From Morella rubra (lineage: Eukaryota; Streptophyta; Magnoliopsida; Fagales; Myricaceae): a DNA stretch of 64,000 bases. The stretch covers positions 19,208,843 through 19,272,842 of the forward strand of contig CM025849.1 of the NCBI GenBank assembly GCA_003952965.2. Direction: 5' to 3'. Each line of letters opens with the position of its first letter. The first letter of the stretch is position 1. The translations under genes and the position numbers were made by a program. A model generated the notes under the pieces. That model did no database searches. It was not told the origin of the DNA and worked only from the letters and a program-made list of their open reading frames with translations. Below are positions 46,891-57,444 of the stretch, piece by piece.

Positions 46891-47930
46891 TTTAGACCCT
46901 AATTTCACCTAGAGGGGGGTGAATAGGTGAAATCTGTAATTTAACTAATCAATATCAATTTTAAAAGCAAGTTCTAAAATTGATCAGTCTAGATATATCA
47001 ATTAACCAACACAATCATCAAATCAATAAATGAACTTGTAAAGAAATTAAACAAATATAAAGGAGACAAAGACAAGGATTTTGATTACGAAGTGGAAAAC
47101 CTTTGAAACACAATTCAAAGGAAAAACCACTCCGGGCTAGCAGCCACCTGAAATCCATTAAGAAAAAAACCTTACAACAGTGATTCAGACACGGGCAACC
47201 CTAGTTGCTTGACTCTGACAACCTTGATGTAATAATCCAAGCGGCTGCTCAGATCTGCTTCAAGCAGCAATCACCTCAACCCTTGAGGTTCTTCTTAAGG
47301 TCTTCACGAACACCCTTGTTCTTCAACTAGCCTTCAACTCAATGAAGGGACAAAGTAGTATGTAGGAAGAGTAGAGAGAAATTCAATACCATAAAGTACT
47401 AGTTTTCTAGGGTTATTCTCTCTAGGAAAAGGGGCTCCTAAAAACACTCTAAGGATGCATATATATCACGTTCTAGTCAGCCTCTCACGAACCCTAGTAG
47501 GGTTTCAAAATTCAACCACAAGGAAATCCCAAAAATCTAGCAATTTTTGAAATTCGCCGGAAGTCGCTCGAGCGTATGTCGAGCGCTTGTCAAAAGTGAT
47601 GTCTCTGTGTGAATAATCCTTATGTACGCTCGAGCGCCTGTCGAGTGTTAGTCGAACGTGATGTTTCTGTATGACAAATTTTAAGGACGTTCGAGCGGTT
47701 AGTCTCGAGGCGTTTAGTCGAGGTGTGATGTCTCTGTGTGAAAGCTGAGTAGGGACGTTCGAGCGTTTGTTGAACGCTGGTTCGAACGGCAAAGATGAAA
47801 TTTCGGACAGACATAGACTCTAACTGCTTGAACACAATGTGTATACCAAAAATACAACTCGATCAGACATATTTTGACAGCGGAGTGGATGTATCTCTTC
47901 AAAATCAACTATAACCTGAACATGCTAGGT
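46891..47930. repeat. Unclassified interspersed repeat, copy 2, inside the inner LTR
   Basis: It starts with CACCTAGAGGGGGGTGAATA (46906-46925), followed by AAGCAAGTTC, GAAGTGGAAAACC, AACCACTCCGGGCTAGCAGC and a gene-like leader. It interrupts the LTR between its proline-rich stretch and its IIDLT stretch. It ends near 47930, where LTR sequence resumes. It contains a palindromic minisatellite. Confidence 0.6.
47560..47800. repeat. Minisatellite of CGCTCGAGCG palindromes
   Basis: About four units at 61-68 bp spacing (from about 47564, 47627, 47688 and 47756) carry CGCTCGAGCG or CGTTCGAGCG followed by a GTGATGTCTCTGTGTGA-type spacer. CpG-rich palindromes in an AT-rich repeat. Confidence 0.85.
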
Positions 47931-47994
47931 GTTCGATTAGTGTCCTTTGTGGTCGGTCCTGCCAATGGGAAATAGTAGTGCCACTCCGGTGTCC

Positions 47995-48036
47995 GAGATT
48001 ATTGATCTTACATCGGACTCGGACGGGGGGGATTAG
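47995..48036 (+). CDS. LTR-encoded tail with SUMO-interacting-like motif (inner LTR)
   Basis: It reads EIIDLTSDSDGGD and stop. The matching proline-rich stretch (PSPPSPVAPPSPVPPLSPLP) lies upstream at about 46747-46806 and is separated from it by the inserted repeat, so this copy is broken. Confidence 0.35.
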   Translation, partial: EIIDLTSDSDGGD

Positions 48037-48155
48037 TACCCCTCTTAGACTTTAGAGTGTTTTCGTTAGTCTCTAGGGTATTTGTTTCCTTGTAATCAGT
48101 TTTCAAATGGTAAGGTGAACTTTAGGAAGTTCCCGAATTTTTATAATGTACCCTT

Positions 48156-50404
48156 TTATGTAGTCCTGGGAGGACGGTTTGAACTTTTCTTGTATTAAAA
48201 ATGTTCTTGTTATTTCAGGTTTTCAATCTCCTTCGTATCTCTTTCCTTGTCCTTTATTTCAAAGTTCTTACTTCTACTCAAGCCTAAATCACACTGTTCA
48301 TATCTAATTTGTTAATGAGATTTTTCTAAGTAAGTGCATATTATTACGATGCGATACTTTATATGATTTTGCCATATTTCTTTTAGTCGTTAACCAATTA
48401 AGGTTTTCCAAGTGCAAATATAACGATTTATTACTTTGTGAGATTTTTCTTCTTTCGTTCAAGTTTCTAAACTGATTTACGACCTTCTTTTATTTATCAT
48501 AACAGTTTTAAAACAAGTCTTCTGCTAAGTAAATTTGAGGGTATTTAAGCGATTCTAAGAGTTTCTATCATGTTGTAATCCTTGATTGTGAACATGCGAT
48601 TACTATATGCGAGCCAAGGGGGTAAGTACCAACACGGGGCATGACAGTTTAAAGCATCCCGAATACTATTAAATTGAGTGCTTGTGCTTCCTTCAATACT
48701 TATATCTTTCTGATTAAACATTTTCCGCTAAGCTTTTTTTCAAAGCCAATTACCAGGATTTTATTGGATTAATTAGTGCCGTAATCCTTACTTGTGTGTA
48801 TTCCATTACTATAGGAGAGCCTAAGGGGTAAGTACAGGCACGGGGCGTGACATAGGATAATGTCGGAATGCCAATTTTTCGGAGGTGGTTCAGGCGCCTG
48901 GAAGTTCTTGGATATGGAAGGGCATTCTGAGAGCTCGTCCTCTCATTGAAGAAGGCCGATGTATCTTTACCAAAGAAATGGGAAGGAACTTAGTATTCGC
49001 AGTGACCCATGGCTGCCACTCCCTCCAAATAAGAGACCTACCTGGCGGGTGGATAATTCTAGACTACAAGTGGTAGCTGATTTGGTAGATCCAGCATTAA
49101 GACTATGGGACCAACAACTGATTCGAAGACACTTTGATGATTATCGGCTAATCTTATTACATCAGTCTGGCCCTACACCAGATGGCACAGATCAACTTAT
49201 CTGGGCATTGGATCCACGTGGTTGCTTCCTATTAAGTCTGTAGTGGGCCGATACAGCATAATCGTTGCCCTCCCAATATGTAGGAGGATCAGCACTATGG
49301 AGACAACTATGGAAGTTTGAGATGCAAGATCGCCTTAAACTTTAATGTGGAAATAGCTTCAATGCTATCCCGATGTGTGGCATGTTTGCATAACTAACGA
49401 TCCAACTTTGATTGATTGGCTCCATGTCTTGTGTTCAGAAGGTGTAGAAACCCCATCAATTTGTTCATACAATGTGTCATTGCCTAAACCCTCTGGAGGC
49501 AATCGTTTACCACTAGATATCACTCGTATCCCTGTGCAAACCACGAAAGATCTAGTGGAGTATTTTATTCTTGATAATAATAGATGTTTCCAGAGGCGGA
49601 CTGATCATAGAGTGGTTATTAATGCTGCAATTATTTTTGATACTGTGTGGCAATTACGCAATGAAGTAATACACCATTCTGCTAGTGTGGATTTACAGCA
49701 TCTCATAAGATTATCAAAAGCTAGAGTTGCTAATCATCTGATGGCATGGAGTAAGGTGGAGTCTTTGAACCCTAATAGATGGAAACCTCCGGATGTTGGG
49801 TGGCTCAAGGTGAACACTGATGTGGCAGTCAGAGCACACGGGTCATTTACAGCAATGTCTTGTAGAGACAGTTTCAGTTCCCTCTGTTTTGTCTACATGG
49901 AACGCTGCAATGCTGTGGACCCGTTGCTTGGTGAAGCACAAGCAGTCATGATTGCAATGAAACAGGCCTCACAACAGGGGTGGTCGCATGTGTATTTTGA
50001 ATGTGACTCTCTCATGCTATGTAATGCTATACTAGATGTTACTGCTACCCATCTTGGATTATTGAGGAGCCAGTGGCAGTTATTTGAAAGTTTCTGCAAG
50101 ACCACCAAAATTAGCGTATTGGCTGGATTCCTAGACAGGCTAAAAGGATGGCGCATCTCCTTGCAAAATGGGCATCAGCGTCTATTTTGGGCCCCATCCA
50201 GTAAGATAGGATCCCATTTTATATTTCTCATTGTGATTTGTTGGGAACTTGTATGTTGGCCTGTACTCCTCGATTTCTAAGGAAACTTGATTTAGAAAAA
50301 TAAAAAAGAAAGCGTCCTCCGTTTATCAAAGTGCCTTCCTTTCGTAAACTGTCCATCTTTTTGTTAAAGTTTCTGAGTCACGTCGGGATTCATTCAAAGA
50401 AACT
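48156..50404 (+). repeat. Left copy of a 2.25-kb duplicated segment next to the gap
   Basis: It holds the end of both LTRs, the LINE ORF2 C-terminus, the LINE 3' end with TSD, and target-repeat flank. It corresponds base for base in layout to 51405-53657 (TTATGTAGTCC ... CATTCAAAGAAACT) and ends exactly at the first N. Confidence 0.9.
48853..50280 (+). pseudogene. LINE ORF2 C-terminal region, left copy
   Basis: It contains VVQAPGSSWIWKGILRARPL, IRSDPWLPLPPNKRPTW (the post-RT DPW block) and a linker. An RNase H-like domain follows, with GWLKVNTDVAV, EAQAVMIAMK and YFECDSLMLCNAI, ending LDF with a stop near 50280. Frameshifts occur near 48985 and 49250. The VPR.aN motif is degraded here (ISVLAGFLDRLKGW), unlike in the right copy. 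Confidence 0.8.
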
Positions 50405-51404
50405 NNNNNNNNNNNNNNNNNNNNNNNNNNNNNNNNNNNNNNNNNNNNNNNNNNNNNNNNNNNNNNNNNNNNNNNNNNNNNNNNNNNNNNNNNNNNNNNN
50501 NNNNNNNNNNNNNNNNNNNNNNNNNNNNNNNNNNNNNNNNNNNNNNNNNNNNNNNNNNNNNNNNNNNNNNNNNNNNNNNNNNNNNNNNNNNNNNNNNNNN
50601 NNNNNNNNNNNNNNNNNNNNNNNNNNNNNNNNNNNNNNNNNNNNNNNNNNNNNNNNNNNNNNNNNNNNNNNNNNNNNNNNNNNNNNNNNNNNNNNNNNNN
50701 NNNNNNNNNNNNNNNNNNNNNNNNNNNNNNNNNNNNNNNNNNNNNNNNNNNNNNNNNNNNNNNNNNNNNNNNNNNNNNNNNNNNNNNNNNNNNNNNNNNN
50801 NNNNNNNNNNNNNNNNNNNNNNNNNNNNNNNNNNNNNNNNNNNNNNNNNNNNNNNNNNNNNNNNNNNNNNNNNNNNNNNNNNNNNNNNNNNNNNNNNNNN
50901 NNNNNNNNNNNNNNNNNNNNNNNNNNNNNNNNNNNNNNNNNNNNNNNNNNNNNNNNNNNNNNNNNNNNNNNNNNNNNNNNNNNNNNNNNNNNNNNNNNNN
51001 NNNNNNNNNNNNNNNNNNNNNNNNNNNNNNNNNNNNNNNNNNNNNNNNNNNNNNNNNNNNNNNNNNNNNNNNNNNNNNNNNNNNNNNNNNNNNNNNNNNN
51101 NNNNNNNNNNNNNNNNNNNNNNNNNNNNNNNNNNNNNNNNNNNNNNNNNNNNNNNNNNNNNNNNNNNNNNNNNNNNNNNNNNNNNNNNNNNNNNNNNNNN
51201 NNNNNNNNNNNNNNNNNNNNNNNNNNNNNNNNNNNNNNNNNNNNNNNNNNNNNNNNNNNNNNNNNNNNNNNNNNNNNNNNNNNNNNNNNNNNNNNNNNNN
51301 NNNNNNNNNNNNNNNNNNNNNNNNNNNNNNNNNNNNNNNNNNNNNNNNNNNNNNNNNNNNNNNNNNNNNNNNNNNNNNNNNNNNNNNNNNNNNNNNNNNN
51401 NNNN
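50405..51404. other. Assembly gap of exactly 1,000 N
   Basis: A round-number N run is a scaffolding placeholder and carries no sequence. The 366-codon open frame across it is meaningless. Confidence 1.
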
Positions 51405-52085
51405 TTATGTAGTCCCTGGAGGACGGTTTGAACTTTTCTTGTATTAAAAATATCCTTGTTATTTCAGGTTTTCAATCTCTTTCGTATCTCTTTCCATGTC
51501 CTTTATTTCAAAGTTCTTACCTCTACTCAAAAGCCTAATCCAACACTTTCAATCTAATTTGTTAATGAGATTTTTCTAAGTAAGTGCATATTATTACGAT
51601 GCGATACTTTATATGATTTTGCCATATTTCTTTTAGTCGTTAACCAATTAAGTTTTTCCAAGTGCAAATATAACGATTTATTAATTTGTGAGATTTTACT
51701 TCTTTCCTTCAAGTTTCTAAACCGATTTATGACCTTCTTTTATTTATCATAACAGTTTTAAAACAAGTCTTCTGCTAAGCAAATTTGAGGGCATTTAAGC
51801 GATCCTAAGAGTTTTTATCGTGCGGTAATCCCGAATTTTGTGCATGCGATTACTATACGCGAACCGAGGGGTAAGTACCAGCACGGGGCATGACAGTTAA
51901 ACCCCCGAAACTATTATTTTTCCTTCCTTCATATACTTATATCTTTCAATAAAACATTTTCGCTAAGCTTTTTCAAAGCCAGTTATCAGGCATTTATAGG
52001 ATTAATTAGTGCCGTAATCCCCGCTTGTGTGCATTCCATTACTATAGGAGAGCCTAAGGGGTAAGTATTGGCATGGGGCGTGACA

Positions 52086-53556
52086 TAAGTATCTTCGGAA
52101 TGCCAATTTTTCGGAGGTGGTTCAGGCGCCTGGAAGTTCTTGGATATGGAAGGGCATTCTGAGAGCTCGTCCTCTCATTGAAGAAGGCCGATGTATCTTA
52201 CCAAAAAAATGGGCAAGAGGTCAATATTCGTAATGATCCATGGCTACCAACCCATCCAAGCAAACGGCCAACATGGCAGGTGGATAATCCAGGACTACAA
52301 ATGGTGGCAGATTTGGTGGACCCCGAGTCAAGTGTATGGGACCCAATGCTGGTCAGAAATCATTTTGATGCTATTTCGGCCAATCTAATACTCCAAATGC
52401 CGGCCCACGACCAGATGAAATAGATCAGATTATATGAGCCTTGGATGCTAGTGGTCGGTTCTCTATCAAGTCAGTAGTGGGATTGATTCAGCACTCTCGA
52501 TGCCCTCCCAATATGCTAGAGGGGCAAAGGCGCTTGACGAAACTATGACAATTTGATATGCAAGATAGGCTTAAGTTGCTAATGTGGAAAGTTGCCTCTA
52601 ATGCACTCCCAATGCGTGGTATGTTTACTGATGCAACTGATCCATCTTTGGCTGTTTGGGCCCCTTGTCCATTGTGTTCAGAAGGTACAGAAACTCCTCT
52701 CCATTTGTTTATACAATGTGTGATTGCACAAGTTTTATGGAGACAATCAATCAGGCCACTAGATGTCACTCGGCTTCCTTTACAAAACATGAAAGACCTT
52801 GTGGAGTATTTTATTTTAAATGATAATCGAAGATTCTCCATCAGGAACGATCATAGAGTGGTTGCCCTTAATGCAGCCATTGTATTGGATACTATATGGC
52901 AAGCCCGCAATGAAGTTATTCATAACTCTGGGAGTATTCATTTACACAGCCTTATAAACTCTGTCAAGGCAAAAGTCTATGATCATTTGATGGCTTGGAA
53001 CAAGATTGAGTCTGCCAAACCCAATAGGTGGAAACCTCCTGATATGGGGTGGCTTTAGGTGAATACAGATGTAGCTGTTAGGGCTCAAGGGTCTTATACA
53101 ACAATGTCTTGCAGAGACAGTTTTAGTTCCCTCTGTTATGTATACATGGAACTTATATCAGCTGTGGACCCGTTGCTTGGTAAAGCATATGCAGTCTTGA
53201 CTGCGATGAAACATAACTCACAACAGGGTGACTACAGGGTTGGTCGCATGTAGTTTTTGAAAGTGATTCCCTCCTACTTTGTAATGTAGACCGATCATTC
53301 AGCGTGGAGTATTGTTGAGCAAGTGGCAGCTTTTCAAAAGTTTTTGCACAACCACCCGTATTGGAGCATCGCCTGGGTCCCAAGGAAGGCTAATAGGATG
53401 ATGCATTTGCTGGCAAAATGGGCATCAACATCGTCTATTTTGGGCACCATCCCATTAGATAGGATCCCATTTTATATTTCTCATTGTGATTTGTTGGGAA
53501 CTTGTATGTTGGCCTGTACTCCTCGATTTCTAAGGAAACTTGATTTAGAAAAATAA
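52086..53556 (+). pseudogene. LINE ORF2 C-terminal region, right copy, and 3' end
   Basis: After the LTR TSD TAAGT, the frame reads KYLRNANFSEVVQAPGSSW. Next come IRNDPWLPTHPSKRPTWQ, a zinc-binding reverse-transcriptase-associated block (LLMWKVASNALPMRG, CPLCSEGTETPLHLFIQC with Cys/His) and RNase H-like sequence (MNTDVAVRAQG, HPYWSIAWVPRKANRMMHL, LAKWAS). It ends LRKLDLEK and stop at 53554-53556. One in-frame stop occurs at 53056-53058, and frameshifts lie near 52200, 52420 and 53240. This copy is closer to the family pattern than the left one. Confidence 0.85.
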
Positions 53557-53573
53557 AAAAGAAAGCGTCCTCC

Positions 53574-53657
53574 GTTTATCAAAGTGCCTTCCTTTCGTAA
53601 ACTGTCCATCTTTTTGTTAAAGTTTCTGAGTCACGTCGGGATTCATTCAAAGAAACT
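53574..53657 (+). repeat. Right half of the LINE target repeat
   Basis: GTTTATCAAAGTGCCTTCC and following resemble the second half of the intact relative at 55826-55935 (TTTAATAAAGTGACTTCC), confirming the LINE insertion point. Confidence 0.8.
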
Positions 53658-53825
53658 CAATCGTTGTGGAGCTTGACTTCCAGCCCTTACATCGGACGCC
53701 CCCACAGTCGTCATTGACCCACGTCAACGGCAATCAAAAATTGCATATATATATATATATTATATAATGCAGGAGAAAGAGACGATCAGATGCATAGCCT
53801 GAAAGTTTACTTGCAAAAAATTAAC

Positions 53826-55080
53826 TTACCAATTCTCTTGTTAATTTTGAGATTCTTCAATAATCTTCAGGTTCTTGTCGATCTCACATCTTGAGAATTT
53901 CACAATAGCAGCCCAAGTGTGTTCTGCCTCCTTCCTCTCTACGCTCACAACTGTGTAGGATTTTTCTGAGTCACGATAGCTAACTCTCAGACTAACAATT
54001 AGTCCATTAGGGTAGACTATCTCATAGCTATCTTATATTGCCGTTTTGTAGGGATCGTTAGGGATCTCATATCTCGGCTGTACGATTAATGAAAAAACTC
54101 ATTTTCCATTAATTCCCTTATATTCTTTTATTCCGAATTTTAGGCTTCTACTAATTGTAATTATGTCCATCAACATATTACAATTCACCAACGAGAATTT
54201 GAGATTGATTTGTGAAATCCCTTTTGCTAATAATTATTCGTTTATTTATCTTTCTACCATACTATATTCCACATGAGTCAATAGGATATGAATCATATCA
54301 CCGATTAAGTCCCTAACTCATATAATTCTCAATTCACAATCTATAACTCATTGGACTCTCAATTGTTTCCAAAAAATTTCACAAATAAATATATAATATA
54401 TATATTAATTTCGGAAAACATTTTCACAAAATATCATTGGCCAATGGATTTTTTTCTAGTCCAACACTATACAGATATAATGAATATACTACCTCATCAA
54501 GAGACTGGTGGATTCCTTATTGAGTTTTTATACAAACCCACGTTATTATGTACAAGACCCAACGTTATCTGGAATATTTGAATCTAGAAAGATCATCACC
54601 AAATGACTTGGTTAAAGCATAAGTATACAATAAATAGATCTGTATAAACCTCTCAGGTCTAAGGATACAATAAATTAATTGTGTTGAATACCTTCTCAAC
54701 ATCAGTGATCAATTCCAGAAGGTATTCATATTTGATCCCGTTCAGTGCATGTACTCTTACATTACACCACTCATTTGTTTAAGGTCACTATCTCAATGAC
54801 GAAGTCCATCATCCTATTAAATAAGGCACAACGAGTGTAGACCTATCGTACATCAATATGCACCTTGGTCTAGAATAAAACATCAAGTGAACAAGGAACC
54901 AAAAGAGTCATACTTCCCGCCTTTGATTCATTAATCATTGGCATGACTTTTCATCTTATGTCACATGTTACATCAATAATAACATATTTCTTACATAGCC
55001 AGAATGTGAAATGCTCAGAGCACTGAAGAACATCATCTATAATTCCTATCAAACAAATTAAGGAATCTAAATCCTATCGG
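53826..55080. repeat. Dispersed LTR-like repeat, copy 1
   Basis: It shares long blocks with 61551-62378: TTATATTCTTTTATTCCGAA, GGCTTCTACTAATTGTAAT, ATGTCCATCAACATATTACA, GAGAATTTGAGATTGATTTG, AAGAGACTGGTGGATTC and TATTCATATTTGATCCCGTT. There is no coding capacity. An AT repeat precedes it (53743-53765). The class is unknown; LTR-like by structure only. Confidence 0.65.
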
Positions 55081-57048
55081 TTAAGAGCAGGGATTAAAAT
55101 TTGGCTTCCATTTCTTCTCTCTTGAGAATGTGTGCGTATATACACACATAGAACTTAGCAGGTATACATGCTGAAATATCTATTCGTTGACGATAATTAA
55201 GCCCTGGCTTTCTGTGCATCCAAGCTTATCAGCGGATCCGCTAGCTGGTAACAGGGGAGTTTGGTTAAGAAATGTAGGAAAACGAACCAAACAGACATCT
55301 TTCTGTTCCTTTGCATCAAGCATTCTACTTTCGGAACATTGGAAGAAGTGTCGCTGAACTCAACTATGAGTTACTTCCCGCATACAGTACTCCAACGTAC
55401 AGCTTTTCTGAATGCCACTGATGTACTCCAACAGCATACGATCACTATCTTCAGCATTTGCCTTGTCCTGTCCACAAAATGCTGATCCAACTTCTAAAAG
55501 CACGGGGCTGGATTTATAGAAATGTGTACAGGTGGAGGTTCCCGTGGATGATTTCAGATTTGATCATCATGCATTCTGCCTGTAAAGTATGTTTTGTAGT
55601 GCATTGTTCTCTTTTCGTTGTACTAGGCTAATAGACTGTCAAGAAGCTAGAAGAGAGAAGAAGAATTTCTTGTCTCACTTGTATACATTCACATGTCTAT
55701 ACATGTCATGGGCAAAAATAAAGGAAAAACAATATGCTCAATAAAGATATACCAGTACGGCTGCAGCAGAGTCATGCACGTCCAAAAACAATGGCAATTG
55801 GGCACATGATCAGGTGTATCACGTTGGCCTTCATTCAACCTCACAAAAGATAATTGGCAAACTAAAGCGTCCTCTTTTTAATAAAGTGACTTCCTTTAGT
55901 AAAGTGTCCCTCTTTTGTTAAAGTGATAAATCTTTTTAACTCAATTTCAAACATTTTCGATGAAGTGCATCCAACTGAATATTAACTGATCAGTTTTAAA
56001 CATTTTGCACTTCTTGATCATAAGTGCCGAGAAGAAAAATAAATTTTGAATTTTGTTTTTCAATCATAAGATTGTACTTCTCACTTGGAAAGATTGGCAT
56101 AGAATTATATAATTCTACACATTAATTAATCAAGAATTGGAAAGGTCCAGGCAAAATTTTCTCACCAACAAATATAAACCCATACTTCAACAGGAATTCT
56201 TTTCCAGCCAAATTAGCTGACGAAGGTTTGCCCAATAAACATAATATTTTTGAAACAACTATAGCTCAATATTTTCCCTAGAGCCTTTTAGGCTGAAGGT
56301 TTAACAATATTTCACCAAAATATAAGGAGCGTGAACCAGTCCAGTCAAAAGAAACACAACGGAAGTAAATATGGAATATAGTATGAATTTAACAAGAAAA
56401 ATTTGCACCAATGGGCTGGAACCTCGCTTTGACAAACCCAAAAACTGTGGCTTGATTTGGAGATTCCACGTAGAGCCCACTCGAAAGTCACGAGATTTCC
56501 ATTGACTACCTTCAATGTTATCTTTTATATTTTGGAAATACACTGAAACAAGCAAAATTAAATAACTTAAGTTTCTTCAACTATATTTTGTAAACATAGT
56601 CGGATAAACTTATTTCAGATATTTTGTTTTTAAGAAATGAAATTAATTATCAGACATTCAGGATTTGATATAGTATCTTGAGACTTTGTGTACCACTTTT
56701 GAGAATTTTATCCAAGTAAATAACGCGACTTCAGTAAATTTCCTTGGGCTATTTGTCTATACCGTTTCCACATTTGGTTGTATGAATGGACTAAATTGAG
56801 TTTCCCGTTGCAAATAAAAGTAATTTGATACAGAATACCTCGAAAGCCATGGGGTTTGTTTATGTATCAGTTGTTACGTTGCCCATCCAAAGATCTGCGT
56901 TTGTTCCTTGATCTGAGACATCGTTCCACAGATTGGGATTGATGGGCTGCATATTGGTGTTTCCGAACTGGAGACATGGGATTGGTTTCGATTCAAGACC
57001 ATTGAACCTTTGTAGTAAAGAAAGAGTAACAAAATTCAGTTCCTAGAG
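55081..57048. other. Intergenic DNA, no gene; includes target-repeat copy
   Basis: Short ORFs (55261-55485; minus strand 56301-56555) have no recognisable domain. 55826-55935 is the uninterrupted relative of the repeat into which the LINE inserted. The remainder is AT-rich. Confidence 0.45.
55826..55935 (+). repeat. Uninterrupted copy of the LINE target repeat
   Basis: CACAAAAGATAATTGGCAAA, then CTAAAGCGTCCTCTTTTTAA and AAGTGACTTCCTTTAGTAAA. It shows the pre-insertion structure of the site at 27334/53562. Confidence 0.8.
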
Positions 57049-57243
57049 ATGGCGTCAACTGATGATGCCAAAAATACCAAGGTGATAGAAAGATCAGTGA
57101 GCCTAGATTCAATGCTTGAATCTGTAAAAGAGAACTGGAGTAGCCCTGGAGGGGAGCCTCTGATGCTTAACAGAAAGATTATAATCATAGGAGAGCTAGT
57201 AATCAGAGCCTCGAATTGGGGGTGTGTACCTTGCCTTTTATAG
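57049..57243 (+). CDS. Short ORF, unknown
   Basis: A 64-codon frame starts MASTDDAKNTKVIERSVSLD after a purine-rich leader with a plausible start context (GAGATGGCG). The first ~40 residues look like a normal soluble N-terminus; the rest (KIIIIGELVIRASNW) may be intron read-through. I do not recognise it. It could be a first exon whose downstream part was lost. Confidence 0.3.
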   Translation: MASTDDAKNTKVIERSVSLDSMLESVKENWSSPGGEPLMLNRKIIIIGELVIRASNWGCVPCLL

Positions 57244-57444
57244 AGTTGGAGAGGTATGATTACGTTAGGATTGAACTCCTTGAGTGGTTGGGACTCTCAT
57301 TCCAATTAGGAATCCGAGAGCTTGTTCCTCTTATCACGTAGGGGAGTTATCTTATCTTTATTTAAATGATAATAAGTCTGATCTCTTCAAAATATGTAGG
57401 AGAGGTGGGACCCCTAGTATGTTGTTTTGTTGTTGTTTTGAGGA

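Larger units (their letters stand above)
44223..48648 (+). mobile_element. Inner LTR nested in the outer LTR
   Basis: The 3' end is clear: GGGGTAAGTACC, then CACGGGGCATGACA ending at 48648, followed by GTTTA (GTTAA in the second copy at 51896). The 5' end is placed at 44223 because GTTAA occurs at 44218-44222 and is followed by TCGTGATAACCCTAATG, resembling the TGT.A.ACCC start of its relatives; this end is tentative. It shares the GAGGAACCCC...ACGAGGTGATTC and GAGTCAATAGGACTCA blocks with the LTR at the window start. It is interrupted at about 46891-47930 by another repeat. Confidence 0.5.
40690..48852 (+). mobile_element. Outer solo LTR in LINE ORF2, itself interrupted
   Basis: It starts TGTAACACCCCTCC and ends GGGGCGTGACA. 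TSD TAAGT is at 40685-40689 and, in the second copy of the 3' side, at 52086-52090; the first copy reads TAGGA at 48853-48857. Native parts are about 40690-44217 and 48649-48852, so the LTR is about 3.7 kb. It contains the GAGTCAGTAGGAACTCACCCC block (43395), an IIDLT-coding tail (43780-43824) and a three-unit tandem repeat. No gag-pol is seen. Confidence 0.75.
27335..53561 (+). mobile_element. L1-type LINE, full length but split by nested insertions
   Basis: The 12-bp TSD AAAGCGTCCTCC lies at 27323-27334 and 53562-53573, and an A-rich tail (AAAAATAAAAAAG) precedes the 3' copy. Order: pyrimidine-rich 5' UTR with a CT microsatellite (about 27597-27625), ORF1 (from 27690), ORF2 with apurinic endonuclease, reverse transcriptase and RNase H-like domains, short 3' UTR. 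It is interrupted by a MULE, a solo LTR, two MITE-like inserts, a nested LTR pair and an assembly gap with duplicated flanks. Multiple frameshifts and stops make it inactive. The presence of both ends shows it arrived before all its guests. Confidence 0.85.
51405..53657 (+). repeat. Right copy of the 2.25-kb duplicated segment
   Basis: It begins at the first base after the gap and has the same order of parts as 48156-50404. The LTR portion and the last ~200 bp are nearly identical to the left copy; the LINE middle is clearly more diverged. The flank continues past 53657 into unique sequence. Confidence 0.9.

Noticed and set aside
50331..51431. 366-codon open frame
   Set aside because: It runs through the 1,000-N gap; only a few real codons at each end.
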